A stretch of 64,000 nt of DNA from CBDFNC01 sp965249895 (GCA_965249895.1 CBDFNC010000001.1:124001-188000), one strand, 5' to 3'. Counted from the first letter of the stretch, positions 27,241 to 37,242 are shown. Notes: a model not told the origin generated them from the letters alone. Numbers and translations are program-made.

Positions 27241-27475
27241 CTATTTACCCCTACCATAATTCATATATTTGTCTAACCCGGAGCAATCTTGAGGAATTAG
27301 TATTTCTGGCTGGTGGGCAATGTCGTTCGCAGTCACTCCTTTGTGCCTTAATACCTAAGACTCAAAGGAGAGGTACGAGGAGCAGCGCCAAGGCTCAGAA
27401 AACCAGATTTGCAACTGGAGGCGGCATTGTAGCTGATTGCCTCCACTTAATCCCCTGTTGTGCAAAGGGCTGCTG

Positions 27476-27640
27476 TCACGTGTTGAATGTGACTTGGTTA
27501 AACTCTGGGCTGAACACCTCACAGTCCATAAAGGCGACAATCCGTCCGCCTTTATGGACTTCATTTATCTTACGGGCCTCAGCGGTGACCATTATTCCTT
27601 CAGCGGCAGGAAAGCTGATCTTCGTGTCTGTTATCGACAT
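27476..27640 (-). CDS. Possible small protein (54 aa), unknown
   Basis: An ATG at 27640 opens a 54-codon frame: MSITDTKISFPAAEGIMVTA...HKGGRIVAFMDC...FSPEFNQVTFNT, ending TGA at 27476. Composition and pattern look protein-like, but there is no good ribosome site. A perfect 12-bp inverted repeat (TCCATAAAGGCG/CGCCTTTATGGA, 27525-27558) lies inside it and may instead mark a hairpin. The surrounding intervals 27241-27475 and 27641-27946 hold no gene I can support. Confidence 0.3.
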   Translation of the reverse strand: MSITDTKISFPAAEGIMVTAEARKINEVHKGGRIVAFMDCEVFSPEFNQVTFNT

Positions 27641-27946
27641 GTTACATTTATTGCTGTTTTGGGCGGGTGAGCTGAGTTTTGGTTATGTGACCTGGTTGCC
27701 GGGTAGGCTGATTGTATGGTTGGGTCCTAACCAAATGTCAGTGAGGGGTGATTAACAAACCAGCATATATCGGTGTTTGTTCACGAATATATCGGTTCGA
27801 CCCAGAGGAGTTCAGAGTCTTTGGGGCTGGTTGTACAGGGATCGCCTGTATTTTCAAAAACGGGCTACAAAAATTCTCGCCAGTTGCTAAAATTGGCACA
27901 TTTTTTACCTCAGCTGCCGTTAGGCAGATATAGGGAGAGTATACAA

Positions 27947-29878
27947 ATGGCGAAATCCAAGCCCCGTAAAAGCAAAGCGAAAAAAAACACAGCTAAAAAA
28001 TCGACCTCTGATGTGAATCTGTCGGTGCAGCTGAAAATTATCGACAGAATGGTGGCAAAATCCGACTGGATAAGGGCTAAGACTAAATACCGTGAAATGC
28101 TCAAGCTGACCCCCAGGCACGGAGGACTCTGGCTGCGACTGGTCGATCTTCTGGTACACACTCGGCAGCAATTTCCTGCGGCCCTGGCCTGTTACCAGTG
28201 GTGCCAGGCGCAGCCAGGCTCGGCAAGGGCTGCTGAGCGGCTGATAGAGTCCGCCGCATCGATGAATTTTCCTGCCTTAGTGAGTTTCGGGATTGAGCCG
28301 CTATCTTGCTGTGGGCGGTGATCCTGAGTTGACTGCTCGGTAAAATCCTTCGACGAAGAGAAATGGCAAGATCAGCTCACTTCGCCTTTTGATGAGTCTA
28401 TGGACAAAGATATGGCGTTGCGGCTGGAGCTGGGCCAGCTCTACCTACAAACAGGCGAAGCTCATTTCTGTATCCAGACCTTGTCGGGCTTAGACCTGGC
28501 GGCGGCGCGCAATAATCTGGCGCTCGCCCACTTTCATCAAGGTGATGCGACCCGGGCGCGGGAGCTGTTGGAGAAGGCTGCGCAGGACGAGCCGCGCAAC
28601 TTACTGGCACTGGGCTGGGCCTGCAAGCTGGCGCTTTATACTGGTGATTTGGGAACGGTACGAGGTACTGGGCGAAGCAGCTGGAAACGGGTGATGGCCT
28701 TGCGTGATTCGGACGCTCTGACGCAGCTTGAAGTACTGCTCTGGCATGGGGGTGGGGAGCGCGCCTGGCGCCTGTTCCAGGACTATCAGAACAAGGGTTG
28801 GGAGCGCATTGATTACCACTGGATCACCCTTGGCGCGGCCTGTGCCGTTGCGGCCGGTGATCCGGCGGCGGCCGATGATCTGCTGACCAAAGCCAGCCAT
28901 ATAAAGAAGGCGCCGGAGCAGGTGTTCGACAATCATCAGGATCTGAACCTGTCGCCTGGGGATCGACGGGGACAAAGGATCCTTGGCCTGAAAGAAGTCC
29001 TGCCTAGGGGCTTGCTAAATAACTTGGTTTCGGCCGCTCAGGACTCGGATCCTATGCTCGGTCGAATGTGCCGGGTCGCAGCTCCAATCAGCACGCCTTA
29101 CTGGCAGCATGTCTACTCTCTCGGTGATAAAGCCGCCGCCAGTGTGGCGATCTGCGTAATGAAATACAGAGCTGAAGCGGGCGAACCCGGCGCTGAGCAA
29201 GCTCTGTTCGAATTACTCAGGAAACCCGCGGACGACAATGCATCTCGCTTTAGTCTGATGCGATACCTTAAAGATCAAGGGTTCTCGGCGCCAGGCGAAC
29301 CTCTGTCTATTTGGGATGGTGAAGAGGTACGTGAGGTTGTGCAGAAAGAGCAGATCATCAACACAGAGCCAAAACCCAGCAAGCTCAGTGAGGCGGATGA
29401 GGAAAAGATGGGCGACGCCTTGGAGCTGTGTTTTGCTAACCGTTTCGAAGAGGCCCTGCCGGTCTTTGCTGAAATGCTTGAAACTTACCCGGATGAAACA
29501 AGCCTGTACGCTAACCTGGCCGGGATCTACGAGCACAGGGGAGACAAACAAAAGGCGAGGGAGCTGCTAGAGCGCGCGCTGGAGGTGGATCCGGATTACC
29601 TGATAGGCCGCGCTAATCTGGCTAAATTTGACCTGTTCGACGGCGACCTGGCTGGCGCCCAAGCCTGGCTTGGCGGTGTTGTCCAGCTGGATGTACTGCA
29701 TGTGGACGAAGCCTTTGCCCTGTATACGGCTTACTTTCAACTTTATGTTGCGAAACGCGAGTTCAGCTCGGCGCAAAATAGCCTGGACCAACTGGGGAAA
29801 TTCCCCCTTCGCCAAGCGCAGGAGAAGAGCTTACCGTCGCTGCAATCTTATTTGAACGCAAAAAGTGGCGGGCAATAG
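27947..29878 (+). pseudogene. TPR-repeat protein with a locally scrambled reading frame
   Basis: Starts at ATG 27947 (GGGAGAGTATACAA upstream) with a very basic N-terminus (MAKSKPRKSKAKKNTAKKS), then helical repeats. The frame is lost near 28305, reads in a second frame AVGGDPELTAR, and returns near 28345 to the first frame (VKSFDEEKWQDQLTSPFDES...). The downstream part, open from 28400 to 29878, has clear TPR units (YANLAGIYEHRGDKQKARELLERALEVDPDY). Two compensating single-base indels, or sequencing errors, explain this. If real, the N-terminal 125 residues and the remaining 490 are made separately or not at all. Function unknown; the next gene is probably its partner. Confidence 0.65.
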
Positions 29879-29908
29879 CGCCGTACGATATTTATCCGAG
29901 GGAATGTT

Positions 29909-30823
29909 ATGAACAAAATAGCGGCAAAGGTTGCCAGACGGATCCGTAAGGAAAAGACACGAAAAGTGGTCGAGTTGGCTGCGGTTCGGCAAGGAAATAA
30001 AGTGGCAGCTGAGGCGCTGGCTTCAGCTAAAACGCCAGAAGCCCTTGTAGACAATGGTTATGATCCAGTGCATGCCGCTTATGTCAGCGCGCAAAACCTC
30101 CTGTCTCTGGTGTTCGAAGGACTGCTGGAATACAAGGAGCTGGATCGCTTCGGAGATATTTTAGCAGAAGCGGATGATCTTTATTTTCCGAGCGGGCCAC
30201 CCATGAGCCCTGTAACCAAGTCATTTTTCTTCACCTGGTCCGGCTTGGACCTCAGGCTGGGGATCCACAAGGAAAGCCTGGCCTCGATAGCGATTCAACT
30301 TCAGCACCTTCTGGGGATCCCTGCCCCTCTGGTCCAGCTGTGGCAGAACTTAAGCGCGTCCCGTATGGGCATGTATCAGCACATGGGATTTGACGGAGAA
30401 AAGGTGGTGCTCCGTGAGCTGTATGGCGAGCAAGATGTAAGCGTGTACGTTGCTTCCGGTTATCGCGGTAAAGCCGGCGAACTTTGGCATGTGCGCCTTT
30501 TACCCGTCGCAGCTGAACTCCCGTCGCAGAAGGTGGCTTTTACCACCCCACATGTTTTGACGGCCGGACTGGCTGAATGGCAAGGGTTTTTTGAGCGTGC
30601 GTCCTGGAAAAAACTCAGTAAAGAGATGGACTATCATGAGTTGATGAGATACGGCGCTACCCGTTATTACTGGTTGGAGTTTATTCATCAGGCTTATCTG
30701 GGGATGGACCCAGGCGGCGGGGCGATTTATCTGGCAGGAGTGCCAGATAAAGGTCAATCCCGGCCGCATTTTAGTCAGGGGTATCAGGCCCATTTACCTG
30801 AGTTTTCCACCCTTGATAAATGA
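29909..30823 (+). CDS. Unknown protein, 304 aa, paired with the TPR gene
   Basis: ATG at 29909 after GAGGGAATGTT. The N-terminus is basic and helical (MNKIAAKVARRIRKEKTRKV), followed by a mixed domain with YQHMGFDGEKVVLRELYG, SVYVASGYRGKAGELWHVRLLP and a C-terminal YYWLEFIHQAYLGMDPGGGAIYLAG. No signal peptide and no membrane segment. I do not recognise the family. It starts 30 bp after the TPR gene on the same strand, and both begin with lysine/arginine-rich tails, suggesting that they act together, possibly on nucleic acid or a membrane surface. It ends without an obvious terminator. Confidence 0.6.
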   Translation: MNKIAAKVARRIRKEKTRKVVELAAVRQGNKVAAEALASAKTPEALVDNGYDPVHAAYVSAQNLLSLVFEGLLEYKELDRFGDILAEADDLYFPSGPPMSPVTKSFFFTWSGLDLRLGIHKESLASIAIQLQHLLGIPAPLVQLWQNLSASRMGMYQHMGFDGEKVVLRELYGEQDVSVYVASGYRGKAGELWHVRLLPVAAELPSQKVAFTTPHVLTAGLAEWQGFFERASWKKLSKEMDYHELMRYGATRYYWLEFIHQAYLGMDPGGGAIYLAGVPDKGQSRPHFSQGYQAHLPEFSTLDK

Positions 30824-30945
30824 ATCGTTAGCAAATTTCTTGTTCACAAGGAAGAAAAAACGGGAGCGGGCAGCCGGGTATTCTGAAACTATGGATCAGG
30901 AAACAGAACCATTATTTGATTTCTGGCGTGGTTATTAACAGTGGG

Positions 30946-31497
30946 CTATATGGACTGCCTCAGCAAGCTTGGTTTATCTTTACTGGAATGTGCTAGTTTA
31001 GCTCCCTGAACATTATGAGCTTTAAGTATGCCTAGCTTGAATGCCTGGCCTACATCTATCTTATTGGCTGACAGGGCGGCAAGCCCCTCTTCGCTGACCA
31101 CATAAATGGTTAACGACTCAGGCAATTCTAATATGTGTGTGGTCACTTGCCACTTCCCATCCACCAGGTTAAACACGGCGGGAAGCTCTGGACCTGGAAT
31201 ATAGAGCACGAAATCTTGCGCCAATTGCGGTGAATTCAGATCCTTCGCAAACTCCCTTAACCACCAGTTAACGCGGCGAAACCCCTGGTCGCCAAATAAC
31301 ATTTTCGGTGCAGATATCTGACTTTGTTTAACGGCCCTGTAGGTAGACAAGCTCACGATTAGACCGGTGTCTGCAAGTGAGGTTGGTATTTTGGTGTACA
31401 GTCCGTCAAAGTTGCAGGCAAGGCTGAGCATGGGAAAGGAAAGTAAAACCAGTACGATCCAATTCCGCAACTTAAACCCGTGTATCTTATTCATCAT
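30946..31497 (-). CDS. Exported protein of unknown function
   Basis: 183 residues. A basic start and hydrophobic stretch (RNWIVLVLLSFPMLSLACNF) form a signal peptide; SLAC is not followed by a convincing lipobox context but a lipoprotein is possible. The mature part has alternating strands (DFVLYIPGPELPAVFNLVDGKWQV, LTIYVVSEEGLAAL). I recognise no family. It lies 59 bp downstream of the DUF3604 gene on the same strand and is probably cotranscribed. Confidence 0.65.
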   Translation of the reverse strand: MMNKIHGFKLRNWIVLVLLSFPMLSLACNFDGLYTKIPTSLADTGLIVSLSTYRAVKQSQISAPKMLFGDQGFRRVNWWLREFAKDLNSPQLAQDFVLYIPGPELPAVFNLVDGKWQVTTHILELPESLTIYVVSEEGLAALSANKIDVGQAFKLGILKAHNVQGAKLAHSSKDKPSLLRQSI

Positions 31498-31556
31498 CTA
31501 ATCCTTTAGTTTATCTATTCGACTATTGGTATTGAGGTTCACAGCGCGCCGACCTG

Positions 31557-33419
31557 TTACTGTGACGGTGTGTACCAGATGGGGGATGACCAAGCTCTTT
31601 CTTGAAAGGTTGCAGATTGCCCCTCAGGTAGCTCAATCCCGAGCCTGAACGCGTCATAGTTGGTCCACCTTAGGGTCGGTATTTCCAGTACTCGAACATA
31701 ATAGACAGCGCTTTGGGTTGGGTTGAAGTCTGGATCTGTCCACACAGTGCTTAATTCACTTGCACCGATATCATTGGAATAGCGAAGTTTCTCCACGTTA
31801 ACCGAGTTTCCAACCGCGGGCGCTTGACCGCTTACGGGGTCGGCTTCTCTACCGTCGGACAAGGCAACATTGTAGATTGTCTCTTTAGCTACACCCTTTT
31901 CATGCCAGCCTTTGATGATTTGGATCCTGTCCAAATTTCCACTCTGTCTATCCTTGAGCGCCCATACAGCAAATTTAGGTGCATTTGAACGGTTCGGTGG
32001 AGGGGGCAAATCACCTCCCATGGCAACGCCGGAACTATATGCCTGTTGGATAAAGTTCTTGTCACTCACTAAGTCCGGCTGAAAATCCCAGCCAGCAAAG
32101 AAGCGTAATTTGATCAGGGTTCCAGAGGTCGCATATGTTTCTTTGCTTTTTAATCCGTCGAAGATGGCTTCACGGGTATTTTCCTCGGCCCACACGCCGG
32201 TTATACCTGGAGCGGCTAATGCATTGGCGGAGAATCCTGTGGTTAGTTTTTTAGCCGAAATTCTTTTTTCTGGGGTATCGTCAAGTGAGCCCTGGGTTCC
32301 GGAATAATTGAATTCTTCATTAACTGAATAACCCGAATGAGAGTCGGCTCCGGCCACTATGCCAAATTTAAAAGGATTGGCGCCAAGTGAATCATTATAA
32401 GCAAGGCCTTTCGCCAGCGCTTGCCGTATATAATCAGCTTTAGGTTTGTTCGCTGATTGTTTGAAGTGGGTAAATAATTCGAAGTTTGCAAATTCATCAT
32501 TGGGCGATATGGCTGGGTGAGTCTCTGACTGGCCATTGGTCTGCATTATTTCTGTGAGTAATTCGTTTTCCATTTTTCTTTGGGCATATTCTTCATCCAT
32601 AGGTAAACCGTTCTGTTTACTGCTATCGTAACGAGGACCATCACCTATATTGCCATTGTGAGCTATGGCGAAGTTTTCAAAGCCAGCGCGGCGCTGAGCT
32701 TCCTGATAGCTCCATAAGTCTTCAAGATTTTCTGAGTCAAATGCGGAAAAAGGCATGTCCGGTGCCTGTGAGCCGCGGAAATAGATATTGCGGTGCAGGC
32801 TTTTACCTTTTGCGTAGGCCGACCACTCAAAGGCTATCAAAGTGGTAAATTTCCCCGGTTGATTAAAACGGTTTGCCATATCCACTTGTCGTTGCCAATT
32901 ACTGCGTATGGTATCCACCGACACCAGTTCCTTTATTGGCTGGGCAGATTTGATTGAAGCGAGTACCAGCTCTGCAGCCTTCTGTTTCTCTGCGGTATCT
33001 TTACTGTTAAGTTGTTTTGCTATTTCCAACTGGGATAAAGGGTTGTTTTCATCTGTCAGGTCGGCAAATACACCCAGGTATTCCGCATGGTCGGTCACGG
33101 CCACCCAGTCAAGGGAAGTTAATCTATCGATTGTGGTTCCTGTGGTCGATTGCTTTATTGGCAACCCCATTGAAAACCTATAAGCGTGCTCTGGTGTCAT
33201 ACGATTACCCATCCAATAGGCATCGGCGGACATGGCTGAGTGTAAATGTGCTTCACCAAAATAGACGTTACGTAGTGGGTTTGCAGTTTTAGCCTTTCGC
33301 CCTGGCTCCCCCTGCGAGTCGGCCTGTAAATTACCGCTTATAAGAGCGGTGCAGATAAGCAATGGGACACAGTAAGCCCGGCTATTTCTAATAGTCCTTA
33401 ATTTGCCCATATTGGCCAT
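31557..33419 (-). CDS. DUF3604-family exported protein (PHP-like metal-binding fold)
   Basis: 620 residues, start ATG 33419 after GAGGCTAGG. A signal peptide (CVPLLICTALISGNLQA) is followed by the DUF3604 domain: VYFGEAHLHSAMSADAYW with the His pair, WVAVTDHAEYLGVF, IAFEWSAY, FENFAIAHNGN and GIVAGADSHSGY. The His/Asp arrangement resembles the PHP phosphoesterase superfamily, so a periplasmic metal hydrolase is plausible; the substrate is unknown. The last quarter (LDRIQIIKGWHEKG...YYVRVLEIPTLRWTNYDAFR) is the conserved C-terminal sandwich. The 33420-33725 interval upstream is AT-rich, contains no gene and presumably holds its promoter. Confidence 0.88.
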   Translation of the reverse strand: MANMGKLRTIRNSRAYCVPLLICTALISGNLQADSQGEPGRKAKTANPLRNVYFGEAHLHSAMSADAYWMGNRMTPEHAYRFSMGLPIKQSTTGTTIDRLTSLDWVAVTDHAEYLGVFADLTDENNPLSQLEIAKQLNSKDTAEKQKAAELVLASIKSAQPIKELVSVDTIRSNWQRQVDMANRFNQPGKFTTLIAFEWSAYAKGKSLHRNIYFRGSQAPDMPFSAFDSENLEDLWSYQEAQRRAGFENFAIAHNGNIGDGPRYDSSKQNGLPMDEEYAQRKMENELLTEIMQTNGQSETHPAISPNDEFANFELFTHFKQSANKPKADYIRQALAKGLAYNDSLGANPFKFGIVAGADSHSGYSVNEEFNYSGTQGSLDDTPEKRISAKKLTTGFSANALAAPGITGVWAEENTREAIFDGLKSKETYATSGTLIKLRFFAGWDFQPDLVSDKNFIQQAYSSGVAMGGDLPPPPNRSNAPKFAVWALKDRQSGNLDRIQIIKGWHEKGVAKETIYNVALSDGREADPVSGQAPAVGNSVNVEKLRYSNDIGASELSTVWTDPDFNPTQSAVYYVRVLEIPTLRWTNYDAFRLGIELPEGQSATFQERAWSSPIWYTPSQ

Positions 33420-33725
33420 CCTAGCCTCGATTAATAATTATTTTACTCAATAAACATGCCAAAAAAATATCAAAAAGAAAAGGTTATTTAGTCTGAATGT
33501 TTGAATGTTAAGACTTTTATAATGAATTTGTGGATTAAAAGTGGATTATTGAACGAATATTTCGCAGCGTATAAAATCTCACTTTGAACAAGAGTAACAG
33601 GGACACCAGCTGATTTCCTGAACCACATAGGTAAACTTGTTTTGGTTGAAAATGATCTGCTTTGGTAGTTGTTTTCAATATGTGATGGTTCGAAATGCCG
33701 GTCTTTTTTGCCTGGCTTATTTACT

Positions 33726-34463
33726 TTAGTCCGAATATTGTTTGAGCATTTTAATCACGGAATCGATTTGTTCTATGCTTGCCACTAAATCCAGTTGAAA
33801 TGCCAGCTCGCAGGTTGGTTCAGGTGCTGTCAGCATAGAAGAGGCTTCCATACGTATAATCTGTCCCTTGACGGTAAAGGCTTCGTTTACGTTTATGCTG
33901 GGGTCGAAAAAAACCAGCAAGATATTATACAAACCAAATAATTCCAGCTCCTTATGATATGGCATCTCTATCAGGACACCACTCCGGGCGAAGTTTTTAA
34001 TATAGCCAATAAAGTTTTCTCCTGGTTGGCATAGCGTCACTTTGTTACTTGGTAAATGGTAGTATCGCTTATGTAAACGTTTATTGGCTTTACCCCAGGA
34101 CTTACGAATGGCATAGATGAGCTTTTCAGCGGTGAAAGGTTTAACTATATAGTGACTGACGCCATTTTGGATCGCGGTAATGATAAAATCTCTTGAGGAA
34201 TACGTTGTCATCATAATAAAGGGCGTTTCTTTATACCTTGTATTATTGCGGACAAAATAGAGCAATTCTTCACCACTGACTTTTGGCATTTCCCAATCTG
34301 AAATGATTAAATCTATATCATGGGTTGTTAGTGATTCAATTGCCTGCTCACCGTCCAGGGCAGTATGAACATTAGCGGTGAAGGCTTTGCTTAAAAGAGT
34401 GTTTTTGACGAGTGAGAGGACAGGAGGGCTATCATCAACAACGAGAAAAATGAGACCATCCAA
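33726..34463 (-). CDS. Response regulator, REC domain plus PilZ-like domain
   Basis: 245 residues. The receiver domain (about 5-125) has the acidic pair in VVDDSPPV, phosphoacceptor Asp in LIISDWEMPKVSG, Thr in IMMTTYSS and Lys in HYIVKPFTAEKL. The C-terminal half (RYYHLPSNKVTLCQPGEN...IKNFARSGVLIEMPYHKELE) resembles a PilZ c-di-GMP-binding fold, with a weak R-x-x-x-R motif, so c-di-GMP binding is uncertain. No kinase gene is adjacent, so it is an orphan regulator that may link phosphorylation to motility or c-di-GMP signalling. Confidence 0.82.
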   Translation of the reverse strand: MDGLIFLVVDDSPPVLSLVKNTLLSKAFTANVHTALDGEQAIESLTTHDIDLIISDWEMPKVSGEELLYFVRNNTRYKETPFIMMTTYSSRDFIITAIQNGVSHYIVKPFTAEKLIYAIRKSWGKANKRLHKRYYHLPSNKVTLCQPGENFIGYIKNFARSGVLIEMPYHKELELFGLYNILLVFFDPSINVNEAFTVKGQIIRMEASSMLTAPEPTCELAFQLDLVASIEQIDSVIKMLKQYSD

Positions 34464-34660
34464 TCTGATATCCTTTTAGCTTTTCTAACTATTTAGCATA
34501 GCTGTTGAAGGGATTTTTGTAACTAATCACCGTAGGGCTTTGAGGCGGAGGCTAGGGAAAATATATGCCCGCCAACCATTAGTATCATGTTGTTATAAAA
34601 TGATATTTTCTCCAAGGAGGAGGGCTGGGTAATGGGTTAAAAGGACCTTTATTCTAAAAT

Positions 34661-35140
34661 TTAAGGAAGACTCAATTCCTGAGTTATCGTATAGCTCCAG
34701 AAGCCCACTCTGCCTTGTGTATTTTCCATCCACCCCTCTACGTCACTTTCAATAAACGATGGCCAACCGTCAAGGATCTCTATAGTCGAGCCTGAGAAAG
34801 ACTCGAATGCGGTAATATGCCAAGACCAGTTATTAACAGGCTCAGATAACATGTCTCTGTTGACTCCATCAGCGCCAGCAGCAATGCGAGCCACAATAAT
34901 ATTACCTCTGCCTTGGTCCACACCTTGATTTGCGATTAAGCTGCGAGCATATGCAATATCTGTGGGATCAGAAATACCTACGACATAGGAATCACCATGA
35001 TATTTTAAACCGGGAACTTCTGTAACCAGAAAATAGACAGTTCCTTGGGGAGAATCTTTGCCTTCTGATCCTGAGTTATTACACGCCACTAGAAAAAGGC
35101 ATGCCGACAAAATAGAAAGTAAAATTTTTCCAGTTTTCAT
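34661..35140 (-). CDS. Lipoprotein resembling the BP74 N-terminal domain
   Basis: 159 residues from ATG 35140 (MKTGKILLSILSA). The signal peptide ends in a lipobox LVACNNSG, so Cys becomes lipidated. The mature part reads VYFLVTEVPG, VVGISDPTDIAYARSLI, IIVARIAAG, NNWSWHITAFESFSGSTIEILDG and FIESDVEGWM. This pattern (a carrying/holding statement of loss or gain over positions, then WSWH...F..STIE..D) resembles BP74-type domains known from eukaryotes and some bacteria. The match is from memory and moderate. The gene stands alone; 34464-34660 and 35141-35354 show no other gene. Confidence 0.55.
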   Translation of the reverse strand: MKTGKILLSILSACLFLVACNNSGSEGKDSPQGTVYFLVTEVPGLKYHGDSYVVGISDPTDIAYARSLIANQGVDQGRGNIIVARIAAGADGVNRDMLSEPVNNWSWHITAFESFSGSTIEILDGWPSFIESDVEGWMENTQGRVGFWSYTITQELSLP

Positions 35141-35354
35141 ATCGAAGTCCACTTTTTATCCTTAGATGCACTAAGCATCAATCGCATAACCTTAGCGATG
35201 TTATCCATAGATAAGCCTGTATAAGCGTAGGTTGTGTTTTCCGTGATTGGGGGGGGATTTTACACTGTGTGATGAGTAGATCTCAAATGAGCTGGGTAAT
35301 CGCAGTTCAGGCTACCCAAAATAGGGTGACCTGAACGTAAGTTTGGGGGCGGAA

Positions 35355-35786
35355 TTAATCGAAATAAGTGATTGTATTGATGCTAACCTGGGTGTCGCCC
35401 TTTACCAGAGTGAACCTGGCATCATCAAAATTTGGTGGCAGCAGGGTCATTTTATAGTTATTTGAAAAACCTAAACCTTCCTTGGGCCGGAAAAATCGCT
35501 TTTTTAGCTTACCGTTACCGTCTTCATCGTGGTGTACGCGTATGGCATAGTGACCTGTGGCAAGCTGGTCAAATGTCATCTCCACCTGAGTGCGCCCATC
35601 CAGATTAACTACTTGAGTTTTAACAGCCTCATCATACTGGGTAGGAAAACTGTCCTGATCGTCAAATAGCATCACGATCAGTTTCCCGTTACCATGTTTT
35701 AGCCCATCGATAGTTAGCTCCAGTTGAGCTTCTCCTGCCCTTACTCCGCCAGATAATAAGCCTATTAGCAATAATAAATTTTTCAC
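35355..35786 (-). CDS. DUF2141-family periplasmic protein
   Basis: 143 residues with a signal peptide (MKNLLLLIGLLSGGVRAGEA). The family pattern is clear: LELTIDGLKHGNGKLIVMLFDDQDSFP, LATGHYAIRVHHDEDGNGKLKKRFF, PKEGLGFSNN. The DEDGNGK segment looks like a calcium- or metal-binding loop. Function is unknown; DUF2141 proteins are usually small exported beta-proteins. It is last in a minus-strand group (Crp-like, DedA-like, SDR, DUF2141) with a 4-bp gap from the SDR stop, so cotranslation is likely. Confidence 0.8.
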   Translation of the reverse strand: MKNLLLLIGLLSGGVRAGEAQLELTIDGLKHGNGKLIVMLFDDQDSFPTQYDEAVKTQVVNLDGRTQVEMTFDQLATGHYAIRVHHDEDGNGKLKKRFFRPKEGLGFSNNYKMTLLPPNFDDARFTLVKGDTQVSINTITYFD

Positions 35787-35790
35787 AATA

Positions 35791-36531
35791 TTATTCCTTG
35801 TTGACTATTTTTGTCGCCAGGGCTGGCAACAGGTGACGTAAAACCCTGAGGGCTTTAGCCTTACCTACCCAGATACTTTTTTTATTGGCGGATATACCAC
35901 TGAGTGTTGCACTGGCCATTTGCTGTGGAGTAAGTTTTAACTTCCCCCTACCTTCTGTCATTTCGGTACTGACCATAGGCGGAACCACTTCTATTACCTT
36001 GATATTGGGGTTATCTCTGAGTTGCAGACGCAGTGCATGGGTATAGGCAGCAAATGCGGCCTTGCTTGTGCTATATCCGGGCGAGCGAAACTTGGGAGCA
36101 TAGGCAAGGCAGGAAGTGATGTTCACTACCGCACTATGTTTCCTGGTTAATAAGTCGGGTAATAGCTGTTGGGTTAACTCTATGGGTGCCAATAAATTGA
36201 TATCCACTTCATCTCTTAGCTTTTGACTACTGTCGGGTCCATCTAGCAGATTAATATTGTGTTGGATCCCGGCGTTGTTAATCAGACAATCCAACTCAGA
36301 AAAGTGTTTAGCAATATATTCCTGTAAGGCTTGCCTGTCCTGAGAGCTGCTAATATCGCATTGAAAGGTATGTGCCTGACGCGATAGCTGCCCGGCTGCT
36401 TGTTTTAGCCTTTCTGCATTACGTCCACAGATCAGCACACGCTTACCCAGTTTATCCAGCTCTTTGGCAAGTGCCAGACCGATACCCGAACCACCCCCGG
36501 TGATTAAAACCTGTTGATAATTAAGCTGCAT
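35791..36531 (-). CDS. Short-chain dehydrogenase (DltE-like)
   Basis: 246 residues, a full classical SDR. The cofactor motif is TGGGSGIGLALA, NNAG is in CLINNAGIQHN, and the catalytic Ser and Tyr-x-x-x-Lys are in NITSCLAYAP and GYSTSKAAF. A C-terminal extension (VGKAKALRVLRHLLPALATKIV) may touch the membrane, as in DltE/YqjQ-like proteins. It probably oxidises or reduces a lipid-linked or small alcohol; the substrate is unknown. The gene overlaps the end of the DedA-type gene by 11 bp, indicating an operon. Confidence 0.87.
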   Translation of the reverse strand: MQLNYQQVLITGGGSGIGLALAKELDKLGKRVLICGRNAERLKQAAGQLSRQAHTFQCDISSSQDRQALQEYIAKHFSELDCLINNAGIQHNINLLDGPDSSQKLRDEVDINLLAPIELTQQLLPDLLTRKHSAVVNITSCLAYAPKFRSPGYSTSKAAFAAYTHALRLQLRDNPNIKVIEVVPPMVSTEMTEGRGKLKLTPQQMASATLSGISANKKSIWVGKAKALRVLRHLLPALATKIVNKE

Positions 36532-37201
36532 GTTGAGATCTCCTTTTACTGGTAAATAGTCGCCAAGCTAGAAAAAAGGCCGCGGGTGCACAAATACCGA
36601 AGATGAGTGCTGGCCAGGGTTTATCAAGGGTGCTAATGCTGCCGAAGTAGGCCGCGACAAAAGCGAAAGGAACGTGCCCCAGGAAGAAGTACAAGTAATA
36701 ACTTCTAAGTGGGTAGCGTGTCATGCCGCATATAATGGATAAGGCTTCGGGTAAGATAGGGAAACCCCGGCTGAGCATAAGCGCTAGTGGCATTTTGGTC
36801 TCGGAAAACTCCGCTACTTCCGATTGGTTTTCCCTGGGCACTATCCAGTTATACAGACGCTTTCCAGACAGACGTCCACCGACATAACAAAGGCTGCCCG
36901 CACTGAGCACACCTAAAGCCGCGGCAAGGCCACCAAGTGCAGGGCCTAATAGATAGCCGGCTAACAACATAATGGACAGGGTTGGAACGGCTAACCAACT
37001 ATCTATCGCCAATAAAGCGACGACCAAGCCAAATAATAACCAGCGACCATCGGGGTCGCTTGCCATCTGTCTCAGGTAAATATCCAGCTCAACCAGATCG
37101 AACCAGCCAAAAGAAAGATTTAACAAAAAGGTGCTGGCCAGTACCAGCATGAGGATTAATAAGGTCCTATATATGCGCTTCACATTGCAGATTCCACTCA
37201 A
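36521..37201 (-). CDS. TVP38/DedA-type (VTT domain) membrane protein
   Basis: 226 residues with about five hydrophobic helices. The VTT core is visible: VPTLSIMLLAGYLLGPALGGLAAALGVLSAGSLCYVGGRL, and SRGFPILPEALSIICGMTRYPLRSYYLYFFLG with the conserved P-x-x-P-E/N-x-x-x-G pattern. Proteins of this group act in lipid scrambling or membrane homeostasis (e.g. undecaprenyl phosphate recycling in DedA relatives). It sits between the Crp-like regulator (42 bp upstream) and the SDR, with which it overlaps. Confidence 0.85.
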   Translation of the reverse strand: MSGICNVKRIYRTLLILMLVLASTFLLNLSFGWFDLVELDIYLRQMASDPDGRWLLFGLVVALLAIDSWLAVPTLSIMLLAGYLLGPALGGLAAALGVLSAGSLCYVGGRLSGKRLYNWIVPRENQSEVAEFSETKMPLALMLSRGFPILPEALSIICGMTRYPLRSYYLYFFLGHVPFAFVAAYFGSISTLDKPWPALIFGICAPAAFFLAWRLFTSKRRSQHAA

Positions 37202-37242
37202 TTCAGATGGAGCTAAAATGCGCTATAAGCCGTGTTGACTCC

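Noticed and set aside
27204..27755. Open frame of 183 codons on the plus strand upstream of the TPR gene
   Set aside because: No ribosome site, no recognisable domain, and it overlaps the BCCT start; the minus-strand 54-codon frame is more protein-like.
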